The notes below the pieces were generated by a model. The model searched no databases. It saw nothing but the letters and a program-made list of their open reading frames with translations, and was not told the origin of the DNA. Positions 16,627-26,104 of a stretch of DNA of 57,447 nt are shown piece after piece. The translations under genes were made by a program, and so were the position numbers. Every line of letters starts with the position of its first letter. Within the stretch, counting starts at the first letter, position 1. The stretch comes from a virus, in the IMG/VR virus record IMGVR_UViG_3300009702_000029, positions 1 to 57,447 of that record; one strand, given 5' to 3'.

Positions 16627-17040
16627 ATGAGTCAAACTTCATCAGGTGCAAGAGTGGTCTTCCGAGTCAATGGCGAGAAAGTAGCTTTTGCAAATGCAAT
16701 TAATTATACGGTCCAACATCAGCATCAACCAGTAGATGTGTTAGATCAATTGGAACCAGCTGAATATGCTGAAACAGGTTATGTAGTTAATTTTACAGCG
16801 ACTACTTTTCGTATTGGCGGACAATCAGCAATGGCCACAGGACTTCGACCAAGACTTGAAGATATTTTGACTCAACCTGAGCTTCAAGCAGAATTAATCG
16901 ACCGAATAAATGGAACAACTTTAATGTTGATTCAACGCGTAAAATGTACTCAAGAGGACTTTAACGTAGATGCCCGATCATTGGGTCAATCTACCTTGTC
17001 TTTTGTTGGAATTCGACAAGACGACGAAGGTTCTCTATAA
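16627..17040 (+). CDS. Tail tube protein
   Basis: 137 residues with the SD AAAGGAG just upstream. The sequence is a beta-rich, compact domain with alternating hydrophobics (ARVVFRVNGEKVAFANAINYTV; TGYVVNFTATTFRIGG), and its size and place (after the sheath, before the terminator) are those of myovirus tail tube proteins, which form the inner tube under the sheath. Highly expressed tubes typically end in a terminator, as here (17078-17103). Confidence 0.75.
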   Translation: MSQTSSGARVVFRVNGEKVAFANAINYTVQHQHQPVDVLDQLEPAEYAETGYVVNFTATTFRIGGQSAMATGLRPRLEDILTQPELQAELIDRINGTTLMLIQRVKCTQEDFNVDARSLGQSTLSFVGIRQDDEGSL

Positions 17041-17077
17041 ATTTGAATTTTTAATTCATATCTCCTCTTTATTGAAG

Positions 17078-17103
17078 AACCCCGGCTTGTCCGGGGTTTT
17101 TTG
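17078..17103 (+). terminator. Rho-independent terminator after the tail tube gene
   Basis: AACCCCGG (17078-17085) pairs with CCGGGGTT (17091-17098) around the loop CTTGT, followed by a run of T. It separates the sheath/tube transcripts from the tail chaperone genes, which start from their own promoter 20 nt on. Confidence 0.93.
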
Positions 17104-17122
17104 TTTATTTTTTACCGAATCA

Positions 17123-17131
17123 TGATATAAT
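17123..17131 (+). promoter_or_regulatory. Promoter, extended -10, for tail-assembly genes
   Basis: TG-A-TATAAT at 17123-17131, a perfect -10 hexamer with an extended TG, 52 nt before the next start codon and just after a terminator. No convincing -35 (TTGTTT at 17101-17106 is 19 nt away). Confidence 0.75.
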
Positions 17132-17183
17132 AAACGTGCGATACCCAGTGGTTAAGGGAATTATATAATAAAGGAGAATTAGA

Positions 17184-17603
17184 ATGTCAATCAAAAGCTT
17201 ACCGTCTATGGAGCATTCCTTCAGAATAAATCTAAAGGGTGAAGAAACAGGAAAAATCTTTGAAGGAGATTTTGTTTATAAACGCCCATCAATTCGAACA
17301 GACTCAGAAATCTCAAAAACTAAAGCAATGTTAGATGGTGGAATGAATCTTGATGAAGATACTCAATTCATTCATAAAGTATTAGCTACCCTAAAACACA
17401 CAATTCAGAATTGTCCCAAATGGTGGGAAGATTCTGATTTTGGATTTGAATTATATGATTTGAATGTAGTATTTGATGTTTATAAAGAAACGCAGAAGTT
17501 TGAAAAAGAATGGAGAGATAAGGTTTGGGTAGAAGAGAGCCCTGAAGAAACCAAAAAACCTGGACAAGCTAAGGAAGTTTCCAAGGCAGCTAAGGAGGCT
17601 TAA
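17184..17603 (+). CDS. Tail assembly chaperone, first (G-type) protein
   Basis: 139 residues with the SD AAAGGAG upstream. The N-terminal half is a beta domain (FRINLKGEETGKIFEGDFVYKRP); the C-terminal half is helical with a charged end (GQAKEVSKAAKEA). Size, position between tube and tape measure, and pairing with a second acidic gene identify it as a tail assembly chaperone that coats the tape measure. In most phages the pair is joined by a -1 frameshift. Here the second gene follows in the same frame immediately after the TAA stop. Confidence 0.65.
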   Translation: MSIKSLPSMEHSFRINLKGEETGKIFEGDFVYKRPSIRTDSEISKTKAMLDGGMNLDEDTQFIHKVLATLKHTIQNCPKWWEDSDFGFELYDLNVVFDVYKETQKFEKEWRDKVWVEESPEETKKPGQAKEVSKAAKEA

Positions 17604-18014
17604 GTGGCCAAGCAGTATGGGATTAAAAATTTCGTTAGAATAGCAAATGCGCAACTTAATCCTGATTTAGATAGTTTTGAAGGCATGAAGCAATATTTAA
17701 TCAATTGGTTCTGTTTCAAGTATAGTACTACGGAGAATGATGATAAACTGTTGGATATGACTTTTGAGGAGCTTATGGTTTTATACCAAAAGCACTGTAT
17801 TCATGAGGACCCCAAATATTTTGATGAGATTATGAACCCACAAGTACGAAGTTATGAGGATTGGCTAAAAGAAGAAATGGGGGAAGATTACGCAACTGAA
17901 GAAGAAAATATTGAGATGATTCTTAAAGAACAAGAAGACTATACTGAGAAAGTGCATAAGAAATATCCAGATGAAATCACAACTGATTTTTCTAAATTTA
18001 AAGAGGATAATTAG
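17604..18014 (+). CDS. Tail assembly chaperone, second (T-type) protein
   Basis: 136 residues from a GTG directly after the TAA of the first chaperone, in the same reading frame, with a perfect AAGGAGG five nt upstream. The MTFEELMVLYQKH segment at 53-65 and the acidic helical end are typical of T proteins that bind the tape measure. The SD explains expression by re-initiation; a fusion like gpG-T of lambda would need readthrough of TAA. It stops at TAG inside the GTG start of the tape measure gene. Confidence 0.6.
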   Translation: MAKQYGIKNFVRIANAQLNPDLDSFEGMKQYLINWFCFKYSTTENDDKLLDMTFEELMVLYQKHCIHEDPKYFDEIMNPQVRSYEDWLKEEMGEDYATEEENIEMILKEQEDYTEKVHKKYPDEITTDFSKFKEDN

Positions 18015-20197
18015 TGCCTATAGAAAAGAAATTAAAACTCATAGCAGAATTAGATGATCGAAAGATTAAACGTCAAATTGCGAGTCTTAAGAAAGAACTT
18101 AAAGGACTTACAATTAAAGGTCAAGATTTATCTGGATTCTCTAAATCTACTGCAACTCTTAAAGAGGCAGCCAAAGAACTTCGTAAGGCTATTAGAGAAC
18201 TCAAGGGAGTATCTCCAAGAAATATCACTATGGCCGCAGGTATGGGGCGAAGTTCAGGAATCCCCGGAGTTACAGGTAGAAATGGAGCATCTGCAGGATT
18301 TATCACAGATCTTAAAACTGGTCGAGAGTTTAAAACCAGAGAAGCTTTTGAAAAGCGAATGTCAATTGAAAGGCATCAAGATCAAAAAAAAGCCTTACGT
18401 GCTGCACAAATATCAAATAATAGAATAGAAGCAGCTAAAACTAAAGCTATACATGCTGAAAGCCAAAATAGAAGAAAAAGTCTTAAAAAAGAATTAAGTA
18501 TAAGAGAGCGCGGAACCAAGAATATAATGGTCGCAACTTTGCGTCAAGCAGGTGTTGGCCTTCCTCAGGGCAGAGTTATTACAGAAGCTGCTAGTTCCAA
18601 ATTAGAAGGAGGATTTACTGGATTAGGTCGTGGAATACGTAGAAGTGCTTATCGAGGTCTACGTGGAATGGGATTAGGTGCTGGAGCAACTAGGGGCGTT
18701 CTTGGAGCTGTGGGAAATATAGCAGGAGCATTAGGTGTAGCAGGAGCGGCTGTAGGTGCTGTAGGATTAGTAGCAAATCGTATTGCAGCCGATGCCGCAG
18801 CACAAAGAGAATCAAGACAACTTCAAGCTAAACAAAGACAAGAAAATACACAGGATCTAATAGCGGGTAAAGGTCTTGAAACTAGAATTAGACAGCAAGC
18901 AAGATTAAATACGAAAGGAGATATTTCAGCTGGAATTGGAAAAACTGTATCTGATTTATTTAGTCTTAAACTTGGTTCTGTATTTTCTGGGGCATCTTAT
19001 AGAGCTGGAAAACTAGGAGCACAACAGGAAGAGATCAATACACAACTAATTGAAACTGCTGATACTAGAGCAGCAAGAGATCGTGCCAGAGCTTTAAGAG
19101 GTTCTAGAGTAACTGCTTTAAGAGGAAGTAATTTAGGCCCCACTGGAGGGGAATTCCTTACAGCATTACAAAATTCGGGTGCAACTAGAGGATTCTCAGC
19201 AGAACAAACATTACAACAATTTACACAGGCTCGTAAAGCCGTGGGAACAAATATGGCAAGAACTGGTCTTGGATTAATGCAAAATCTTACAAATCGCACG
19301 GGTATAGGCATTGGAGAGCAGGCAAAAGCAATGGAAGCCTTTACTGGCGCTTCTCGTGGACCTGGAAGAGCGGTATCTCCTAAGAAATTAGAAGAAATAC
19401 TGAAAAAGGGAGTTGCAGGCGGAGTTCAGGCTAGTAAGTTAGATCAATATTTAAAAACAACTGCAGATTATGTGACTCAAACTCAAGGCTTTGGACAAGT
19501 GGATGTGAGTAGAATGACAAGTAATATTGCACGATTTTCATCAGGATTTGCAGGTGGCGGTCCAGTAACTCAACAAAACTTAAATCAAGCTCAAAGAATG
19601 CAAACTATGCTTACGGGGGAATCCACAGGTATGGGCGGATTAGCCGGAATAGGTAATCTTCAGGCTACTCAAGGATTAATGAAAAGAACTGGAGTAACTG
19701 ATCCTGCAGCATTTTTAGCTTTAATGAGATCAGATGTTAATGCCTCCCCGGAAGAAATAAGAAAAACTTTGAAAAGAAGCGGAGCTACAGGGAATGATAC
19801 TGAACTACTTGAGCAATCTAAAAGATTTTTAAGAGATAAAAATGCCACTTTAAAATCAGGGGCTACAATGGCAGCAGGAGGAAATGAACTTATGGGTCAA
19901 GTTCTTTCATCTATGGAAAGAAATATTTCTTTTAATCAACAAGGCGGAATGAATGCAGCTTATAATGGAAAATTAAGTTCTAATCCAAATTTGCCAAAGG
20001 GACCAAGTGGGATAGATTTCAAAAGTATTAGTAACGAGTTTAAAGGACAACAAATTGAGTTTACTGCTGGACTCAAAGTAATGGCAGAAGATAGTGTTAA
20101 TGCCAGTGAAAATTTAAAGGCATTAACTAAACAATTAGAAGTTTCAGTAAAAACTCTTGAGAAATACAACACCAAAATTAAATTGAGAACTAAATAA
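18014..20197 (+). CDS. Tail tape measure protein
   Basis: 727 residues, GTG start overlapping the previous TAG (TAGTG), with GAGGA 7 nt upstream. Helical N-terminal part with many Lys/Glu; a Gly/Ala-rich hydrophobic segment (about 220-260, GAVGNIAGALGVAGAAVGAVGL) typical of the membrane-active region of tape measures; then Gln/Gly-rich helical sequence to a coiled C-terminus. At 0.15 nm per residue the tail would be about 110 nm, normal for a myovirus. It follows the chaperones and precedes the hub. Confidence 0.85.
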   Translation: MPIEKKLKLIAELDDRKIKRQIASLKKELKGLTIKGQDLSGFSKSTATLKEAAKELRKAIRELKGVSPRNITMAAGMGRSSGIPGVTGRNGASAGFITDLKTGREFKTREAFEKRMSIERHQDQKKALRAAQISNNRIEAAKTKAIHAESQNRRKSLKKELSIRERGTKNIMVATLRQAGVGLPQGRVITEAASSKLEGGFTGLGRGIRRSAYRGLRGMGLGAGATRGVLGAVGNIAGALGVAGAAVGAVGLVANRIAADAAAQRESRQLQAKQRQENTQDLIAGKGLETRIRQQARLNTKGDISAGIGKTVSDLFSLKLGSVFSGASYRAGKLGAQQEEINTQLIETADTRAARDRARALRGSRVTALRGSNLGPTGGEFLTALQNSGATRGFSAEQTLQQFTQARKAVGTNMARTGLGLMQNLTNRTGIGIGEQAKAMEAFTGASRGPGRAVSPKKLEEILKKGVAGGVQASKLDQYLKTTADYVTQTQGFGQVDVSRMTSNIARFSSGFAGGGPVTQQNLNQAQRMQTMLTGESTGMGGLAGIGNLQATQGLMKRTGVTDPAAFLALMRSDVNASPEEIRKTLKRSGATGNDTELLEQSKRFLRDKNATLKSGATMAAGGNELMGQVLSSMERNISFNQQGGMNAAYNGKLSSNPNLPKGPSGIDFKSISNEFKGQQIEFTAGLKVMAEDSVNASENLKALTKQLEVSVKTLEKYNTKIKLRTK

Positions 20198-21969
20198 TGG
20201 CAGGCAATAAGCTTCCTAATAAAATAAGAACTAGAAGTGGCAAGCAAAATGTCTCTTCAATTACTAATTCACAAAGGTCAGTTTGTAATGTTGCAATTTA
20301 TAGATGGGATGATACAGATATTACTAAACTCAATGCCTTAGATGCAGTAAGTGAGAAAGGATATTCGGGCCAAGGCGAAGGAGCTACTACAGGTAATTTT
20401 AGAGAACGAAAAAGAATTGTAATCACTAATGATGTAATTAGGGCTAATATAACTAAAAATAAATCCACCAATGCTGGACAATTTTCTCTTACACTTAAAC
20501 GAGGTAAAAGGAGAGTTGGAGGAGTAGTTCAATTTGATGATATTGATTATTTAAGTTCAGTACATGAGGGCGATTGGATTATGATCTATATCAAAAAGGG
20601 CGGAACAATAGATATAAATAGCACAAAATCTAATAGTGGTTTTAAGATGCTTGGAATGATCCAAAATGTAAGATATATAGAAGTAGACGATGAAAAGACT
20701 GGGAAACCTAGACTTGAATATCTTATTACAGGACAAGATTTTGGATCAGTATTTGATATGAGTATTTTCTTTAATCCACTTTTAAATCAAAAATCTGCGT
20801 CAACTTTATTAGGAGCAAATTTTCTAGTAGATTCTATTAAAAGTTTAAAAGGAGCTGAGCGTGGAGTTTTTAAAGGACTTACTCCAGATGATTTGATATC
20901 TAAGTTAGTAGGATTTTATTTAGGTGGAACAAAAGGCAAATCTAATCTGGATGCATTAAATTCTACTAATCAAGATTGGTATATACCTCCAGAGCTTGCT
21001 AAACAATTTGGTAAAAATATTAAAAGAAATAAGACTTTAGGAGTATCTTTTATAGATATTTTAGAATTAGGAAAAATAGGACTTCATAATTATGGAAGAA
21101 ATGGAAAATTACCAGATCAAAGTAAACTTCCTCAACTTCCTGGAGGAACTTTTATTACATCTCTTCCTTCATCAGGAACAGTTTGGGAAGTTCTTCAAAA
21201 TTTTCAAAATAGAATTGCAAATGAGATGTACACAGAATTAACAGTAGATTCTAATGGTAATTTAAATCCATCAATAATATTACGGCAAGTTCCATTTTCT
21301 AATCATAAGAATCATGAAACAAATCCTTATACAATTGCAAGAAATAAATATAAAGAAAGTATAGATCCCCCAGTACCTCAAGCTGTGATAAAAACAAAAA
21401 CATATTTTACTAATTTACCTAAACATGAAATATTAAGTTCAAGTATAAAAGAAAAGAATATTGGAAAAAGTTCTCATGAGAGAATCAATCATGTAGTTAT
21501 TGTGCCTAAACTTGGAGGAGATCCTCTTAATGTTGCATATAAAGCTATCATTAATACTCCTTCAATTCAAAGATATGGATTAAAAAGTTTTCAGGGACAA
21601 TCTAATTTTGTATTAGATAAAGATTTGGGAGATCCCGCTAGTGCTGCAGAATTTTTTGCAGGTTTAATAGTGGATTGGTTTTTCTTATCACATCAGCTTT
21701 ATAATGGAACAATTATTATTGAAGGGCAGGACGAGCATTTTGAAATAGGTAATAATCTTTATATTACTGATATTCAGCAGTTATTTCATATTGAAGGATA
21801 TACTCATCTTTATGAAAATAGGGCGGACGGCTCAACAGAGTATACAACGGAATTTATCGTATCTCGTGGTCAATTTTTTGATGGATCAGTAGCAAAGTTC
21901 ATAGGTCCATCCAGCAAACAACAAGAACCTACTACAATTACAACTAGTGTTCTTGAAGGAATTAGATAA
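20197..21969 (+). CDS. Baseplate hub protein (gp27/gpD-like)
   Basis: 590 residues, start overlapping the previous stop (TAATG). Beta-barrel-type sequence with a first domain around 40-170, a long insert (200-300), then a GTVWEVLQNFQNRIANEMY helix and an INPS-like PSIILRQVPFS strand at about 350-370. This helix/strand pair and the DLG-type segment near 470 are hallmarks of hub proteins that form the ring between tube and spike. It is followed at once by the spike gene, as in most contractile tails. The assignment is by motif layout rather than alignment. Confidence 0.75.
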   Translation: MAGNKLPNKIRTRSGKQNVSSITNSQRSVCNVAIYRWDDTDITKLNALDAVSEKGYSGQGEGATTGNFRERKRIVITNDVIRANITKNKSTNAGQFSLTLKRGKRRVGGVVQFDDIDYLSSVHEGDWIMIYIKKGGTIDINSTKSNSGFKMLGMIQNVRYIEVDDEKTGKPRLEYLITGQDFGSVFDMSIFFNPLLNQKSASTLLGANFLVDSIKSLKGAERGVFKGLTPDDLISKLVGFYLGGTKGKSNLDALNSTNQDWYIPPELAKQFGKNIKRNKTLGVSFIDILELGKIGLHNYGRNGKLPDQSKLPQLPGGTFITSLPSSGTVWEVLQNFQNRIANEMYTELTVDSNGNLNPSIILRQVPFSNHKNHETNPYTIARNKYKESIDPPVPQAVIKTKTYFTNLPKHEILSSSIKEKNIGKSSHERINHVVIVPKLGGDPLNVAYKAIINTPSIQRYGLKSFQGQSNFVLDKDLGDPASAAEFFAGLIVDWFFLSHQLYNGTIIIEGQDEHFEIGNNLYITDIQQLFHIEGYTHLYENRADGSTEYTTEFIVSRGQFFDGSVAKFIGPSSKQQEPTTITTSVLEGIR

Positions 21970-23039
21970 TGGGCAAGAATTTATCAGACGGTTCTGTAAT
22001 TAGTTCATTTTTTGATGTAGAAAATCAGATGGATACGGGAACTAAAGATGAATTTAAAATCATTGAAGGACAGATTTTAAAAATTCATTTTGTAGATGAT
22101 ATATCAAATCGCAGTAAAGTATATGTTGAATATGATGTTCTTGCTCGTGACGCACATGGATCTGCGTCAACTTACCAAAATTGTAAAAATATTATGGATT
22201 TTGGAGGAAGTAATAATTATACAGAATGTGTGCTTGAAGCTAATGAGGCCGCACTTCAAGGTAAATTAACCACCGCAAATTTTGCATCTAATATGAATGG
22301 CACATTAGTAAAATTAGCCTTTTTAGAAAATTTAGATAGACCTATTATTATTGGTGGAGAAATTCATAAAAGAATAGGTGGAGCAACCCGGAAAGATGGA
22401 ATTAGGCAACTTAGTGAGTTTAATGGAATTAAGACGGAAATCAATAAAGATGGCGAATTTATCATTACAGCTATAGGTCCTAAGTCGTCAGATGGAAAAC
22501 TATTAAGAAAGGACACTGGACCTACTTCTATTAAGATTGATAAAAAGGGTGATTTTGAATTTAAACAAGAGAAGAATGGAAATATTCTTAATTCTGAAAA
22601 ATTCGAAAGAGATGTAAAAAAAGTCACTAGAAATATTGGAACTCTTGGAGAAATTTGGGATGGAATCGCTGATAAAAAGTCTTTTACAACTGAGGGAGGA
22701 CTTACTATTGAATATAATGGGGCATCTGATAAAGTTACGTACACTACTTCAGGAGGTGCTGTAGTCACTATCAATGGAGGAGGTGATATAACTTTAGATT
22801 TTAATGGAACATTAATTAAAATTAGCGCAGGAAAAATAGAATTAACAGGAGCAGCAGTAGATGTTGGAGAGGCTGCATCAGCATTAGCTGCCCTAGGCCC
22901 CCAGTTAGTATCTTGGGCCGCATCTCATACACATTTGCATCCTACACCACTACATGTTGCAGGCTCTGCACCTACATCTCCTCCAGTAGTTCCACCTCCA
23001 GCATCCGTATTAAGTACAAGTGTAAAGATTAAACCATAG
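21969..23039 (+). CDS. Baseplate central spike protein (gpV/gp5-type OB fold)
   Basis: 356 residues, TAATG start. N-terminal OB-like domain at about 25-125 (EGQILKIHFVDDISNRSKVYVEYDVL, and RPIIIGGEIHKR at 115-126). A beta-helix with repeated TTSGGAVVTINGGGDITLDF strands occupies 225-285, and the C-terminus SHTHLHPTPLHVAGSAP has three close histidines. Spike tips often bind iron through histidines. The gene stops at TAG with the next TAA two codons later. Together with the hub before it this is the membrane-piercing device. Confidence 0.8.
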   Translation: MGKNLSDGSVISSFFDVENQMDTGTKDEFKIIEGQILKIHFVDDISNRSKVYVEYDVLARDAHGSASTYQNCKNIMDFGGSNNYTECVLEANEAALQGKLTTANFASNMNGTLVKLAFLENLDRPIIIGGEIHKRIGGATRKDGIRQLSEFNGIKTEINKDGEFIITAIGPKSSDGKLLRKDTGPTSIKIDKKGDFEFKQEKNGNILNSEKFERDVKKVTRNIGTLGEIWDGIADKKSFTTEGGLTIEYNGASDKVTYTTSGGAVVTINGGGDITLDFNGTLIKISAGKIELTGAAVDVGEAASALAALGPQLVSWAASHTHLHPTPLHVAGSAPTSPPVVPPPASVLSTSVKIKP

Positions 23040-23047
23040 AGTAAATA

Positions 23048-24277
23048 ATGGCTAAACCAACATTAACATCAAGTCAAATTGCAGCAATTCAATTAGAGGT
23101 CACAAATAAAACGACTCAACAAACCGCGCTTCAAGATACAGCTGCACTTCAAGATCCAGTTATCACAAATAAACAGGAGGTTGATAATGCATTTGGAGCT
23201 TTGTTTAATTACTACAATACTGATATAATTGGACCTTATGATGATGAAAGGAAAGCTATTAGTGGAGTATTTGTTATTAGCCCTGTGACTGAGTCTGATA
23301 TACTTGCAGTGGGAGGTAACCCATCATCTGGACGTTTAGTGCCCACGCCTCCTGCAACTGATATTGTAAGAATTAATGAATTTGATGCAGGTGGATATAC
23401 GGGAACAACATTATTAAATGAGCAAGAACATATTTCAGAACAGGCTACTGCAGAAGATCAACTTAAAAATGGAATTTCTGGAAATTCACCAACTGTAAAT
23501 GCTTCTACATTAACAGATTCAGCTTTGACCGCAGCATCAGTTTCTTTAGATATTAAAGATACAGTTGCTCAGCCCTCTTTTTCCATCAATGATGTATTTT
23601 TAGTAGTTAATGGTGGAAGTGATGTGGCAGTAGTTCAAGTAGATTCAGTAGTAGATAATACAGCTATCCCTTCAATGCCGCCATTTTTATTTACTCTTGG
23701 AATAACTATTTTAATTCCTCCAATAGGAACAATTGCTATTGGATCAAATTTATCAAATTCATTTTCTGGGTTTACAAATGGAGAAAGAATATCTAAAATT
23801 GCTTCAGATTCAAATCTTCAACCTTTGATGAATAGTCTTATTACACAACTTGAAACTGCCATGCAAGCTAGACAGTCGCGTATTGCAGAAATGTTAGCAG
23901 CTCTTGCAGTCAACGACGATCCAGATGGAGTCGCTCAGATAAATACAGCCACGACAAATGCAAATACAGCAGACTCATTTATAACAGCGTACTTAATAGG
24001 TACAGACGTATCAGATACAGGTTTAGCCTCCCTATCTACTGAACGGGGAACTAGAACTACAGAACTAAGTGCTAGACTTGCAGAGATTCTTGCCAACTAT
24101 ACTGGTCAGACAGAGAATTATTATGATTCTAGATATAATGCCGCCAATGATAGGGGAAGCACTTCTCGCGGAACTCTTAGAGAATTAGAAAATGCAAAAT
24201 CAGTTAAGACTGATATGCAAGGTTTGGCAGATGGGCTACAAAATAGCATTAATTCTTTAAATGGTATTTTGCCTTAA
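23048..24277 (+). CDS. Hypothetical baseplate-associated protein
   Basis: 409 residues, starting 8 nt after the spike stop. The middle (about 150-240) is hydrophobic beta sequence including FLFTLGITILIPPIGTIAIGSN. The final 150 residues are helical (LQPLMNSLITQLETAMQARQ; then repeated NTADSF/ARLAEILANY) and suggest a coiled rod. No recognised family. Position between spike and LysM-type protein makes a baseplate role likely. Confidence 0.65.
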   Translation: MAKPTLTSSQIAAIQLEVTNKTTQQTALQDTAALQDPVITNKQEVDNAFGALFNYYNTDIIGPYDDERKAISGVFVISPVTESDILAVGGNPSSGRLVPTPPATDIVRINEFDAGGYTGTTLLNEQEHISEQATAEDQLKNGISGNSPTVNASTLTDSALTAASVSLDIKDTVAQPSFSINDVFLVVNGGSDVAVVQVDSVVDNTAIPSMPPFLFTLGITILIPPIGTIAIGSNLSNSFSGFTNGERISKIASDSNLQPLMNSLITQLETAMQARQSRIAEMLAALAVNDDPDGVAQINTATTNANTADSFITAYLIGTDVSDTGLASLSTERGTRTTELSARLAEILANYTGQTENYYDSRYNAANDRGSTSRGTLRELENAKSVKTDMQGLADGLQNSINSLNGILP

Positions 24278-24282
24278 AACGA

Positions 24283-24291
24283 TGATATAAT
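24283..24291 (+). promoter_or_regulatory. Candidate extended -10 promoter inside the baseplate block
   Basis: TG-A-TATAAT at 24283-24291, identical to the site at 17123, 26 nt before the next start codon. No clear -35. It sits in a 39-nt gap between genes. Confidence 0.65.
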
Positions 24292-24316
24292 TGAAGGAAA
24301 AGGATAAATAAATAAA

Positions 24317-26104
24317 ATGGCAATCGGCATAGGAAATCTTGGCAATATTGTTGAAGATTTTACCAATTCACTCAATCAAATCTTTGGTGGAAAGGGCTCC
24401 AATGGTTCCGAAAAGGGAGCAGCTACGGGAGATCTCTTTAATACCCGAGTAGGTGGGAGCACGAAACTTGATCAAAATAAGTGGATTGGAAATGCTGGAA
24501 CTAATAAGCGAAAAGTAAGATATGGATTTGCAACCCTAAGATTAGAACAAATTACTTCTGGAGAAGGTATAATTATCTCTGCTGATGGTAAGTCAGATAC
24601 ATTATCAAAAGTCTCTGCAACTTATTACTTAGATCTTCCTCCTCAAGCTATCCAACAAAGAGAAGTTTTCTCCAATAATATTACTGCGACACGCAAGGGA
24701 GTTATTGTTGAGTCTGAAGGTGTAGTCTTTCGAGACATCATTCTACAAGGTACTACGGGCATCATGCCAAGTCGTAGAGGTGAATCAAATACCCCACAAT
24801 CAAATTTATTTACAAAGCCCACGCAAGCCCCTACAGCTCCTCAGGGAGTTGATCCAGAGACTGGCCGTTCTCGTCATCCTAATTCTAAAGTTATATCAGG
24901 ATATGAGGAGTTCTTGCGCTTACGTCAATTCTTTTTAAAATATGCAGCAGATAAAGTTGAAACTGATGGAAATTTATTTCTAATATTTATTAATGAGAAA
25001 GACAATCAGAGTCTAATTGTTGAACCTCTAGATTTTACTATGTCTAGAGATACTAAATCTCCCCTCACGTATAATTATAAGATAACCCTTAAAGGAATTG
25101 GGGATCTTAGTGCAGCATTCCAAGGAACAGAATCTAAAAAGGGTCGTGGAGGATTGTTAGGATTTCTTGAGGATGTAGGTAATGTTTCGGCCAACGTCTC
25201 AGCAACCATTCAGCAAGGGAGGGCTACTTTTAATCAGTCTATTAGGCTTTTAACCCGTATTTCTCAATCAGTTGACCAGACCATCAATGGCCCTCTCAGA
25301 CAGGCCCAGTTCGCCACAGAGGACATCCGGGATGGGGTGGCCACAGTATTGGCTTTACCTGAAATATTGGTCAGAAACACGAATGATACAATCCTAGGCA
25401 TACGTGAGAACATTAACAACATTGGAGCTTCTTTGGGGCTAGGAGCTATAGGGAACTCTGTTACTCCAGTAAAACCAAAACCGGGGGAAACCTTACCCGC
25501 AGGCACAGAAACAGACAGAGAACAGATTTCTCAAAACTTCTCTACAACTCGAGATGTACTCAATCGGATTGAAAATGACGAATCAGTTCCAATTCCCAGG
25601 GCCTCTATGGAAGCAACGCGTAATAAGCTCGAAGATATAAGTGATAATTTAGCCGATTTTGTAGGGCTAGGAGATCCAGTTTATGATAGTATAAAGGGGA
25701 GGGTTTCTACAATAGAGCCAGATCCTCTTAAAATTGTAAGTGATGATGAATATTTATTAATGGGACAGTTATTAAAAGTTCAAGAAGCCCTCAATTTGAC
25801 TTTAGCCTCTAACGCATTGTTTCAACAAGATGCAGATATTGCCTTTGAAAATGCATCTAGCGAATTTCAAAATCCAGATGTACCAGAGGATCAACATATT
25901 ACTATTACTAAGCCGACGTCCGTCCGAGAAGTTCGAATTTTACAAAACGATACACTCGAAAGGATAGCTCAGCGAGAATATGGTAATGCACTAAGATGGC
26001 TTGATATTGTAGTACTTAATGGTCTAAAACCTCCTTATATCGCCTCCGAAGGTGGAGATAGTGTTAAAAAGCCTGGAGAAATTATTTTAGTAGGAGTTAA
26101 TTAA
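24317..26104 (+). CDS. Baseplate protein with C-terminal LysM-like domain
   Basis: 595 residues. A beta region (60-260) with LYLDL-like strands; a helical middle; and a C-terminal domain at about 540-590 (EVRILQNDTLERIAQREYGN, then ALRWLDIVVLNG and PGEIILV), which is a LysM-like fold, the common C-terminal domain of baseplate proteins that grip tube or peptidoglycan. It is close to the gp53-like LysM wedge-type proteins. The next gene starts in its stop (TAATG). Codon use becomes noticeably richer in C/G near 25200-25500. Confidence 0.7.
   Translation: MAIGIGNLGNIVEDFTNSLNQIFGGKGSNGSEKGAATGDLFNTRVGGSTKLDQNKWIGNAGTNKRKVRYGFATLRLEQITSGEGIIISADGKSDTLSKVSATYYLDLPPQAIQQREVFSNNITATRKGVIVESEGVVFRDIILQGTTGIMPSRRGESNTPQSNLFTKPTQAPTAPQGVDPETGRSRHPNSKVISGYEEFLRLRQFFLKYAADKVETDGNLFLIFINEKDNQSLIVEPLDFTMSRDTKSPLTYNYKITLKGIGDLSAAFQGTESKKGRGGLLGFLEDVGNVSANVSATIQQGRATFNQSIRLLTRISQSVDQTINGPLRQAQFATEDIRDGVATVLALPEILVRNTNDTILGIRENINNIGASLGLGAIGNSVTPVKPKPGETLPAGTETDREQISQNFSTTRDVLNRIENDESVPIPRASMEATRNKLEDISDNLADFVGLGDPVYDSIKGRVSTIEPDPLKIVSDDEYLLMGQLLKVQEALNLTLASNALFQQDADIAFENASSEFQNPDVPEDQHITITKPTSVREVRILQNDTLERIAQREYGNALRWLDIVVLNGLKPPYIASEGGDSVKKPGEIILVGVN

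Noticed and set aside
17553-17558. Possible slippery A-run for a -1 frameshift between the tail chaperones.
   Set aside because: The second chaperone is in the same frame as the first; a -1 shift would end a few codons after the stop and never enter it.
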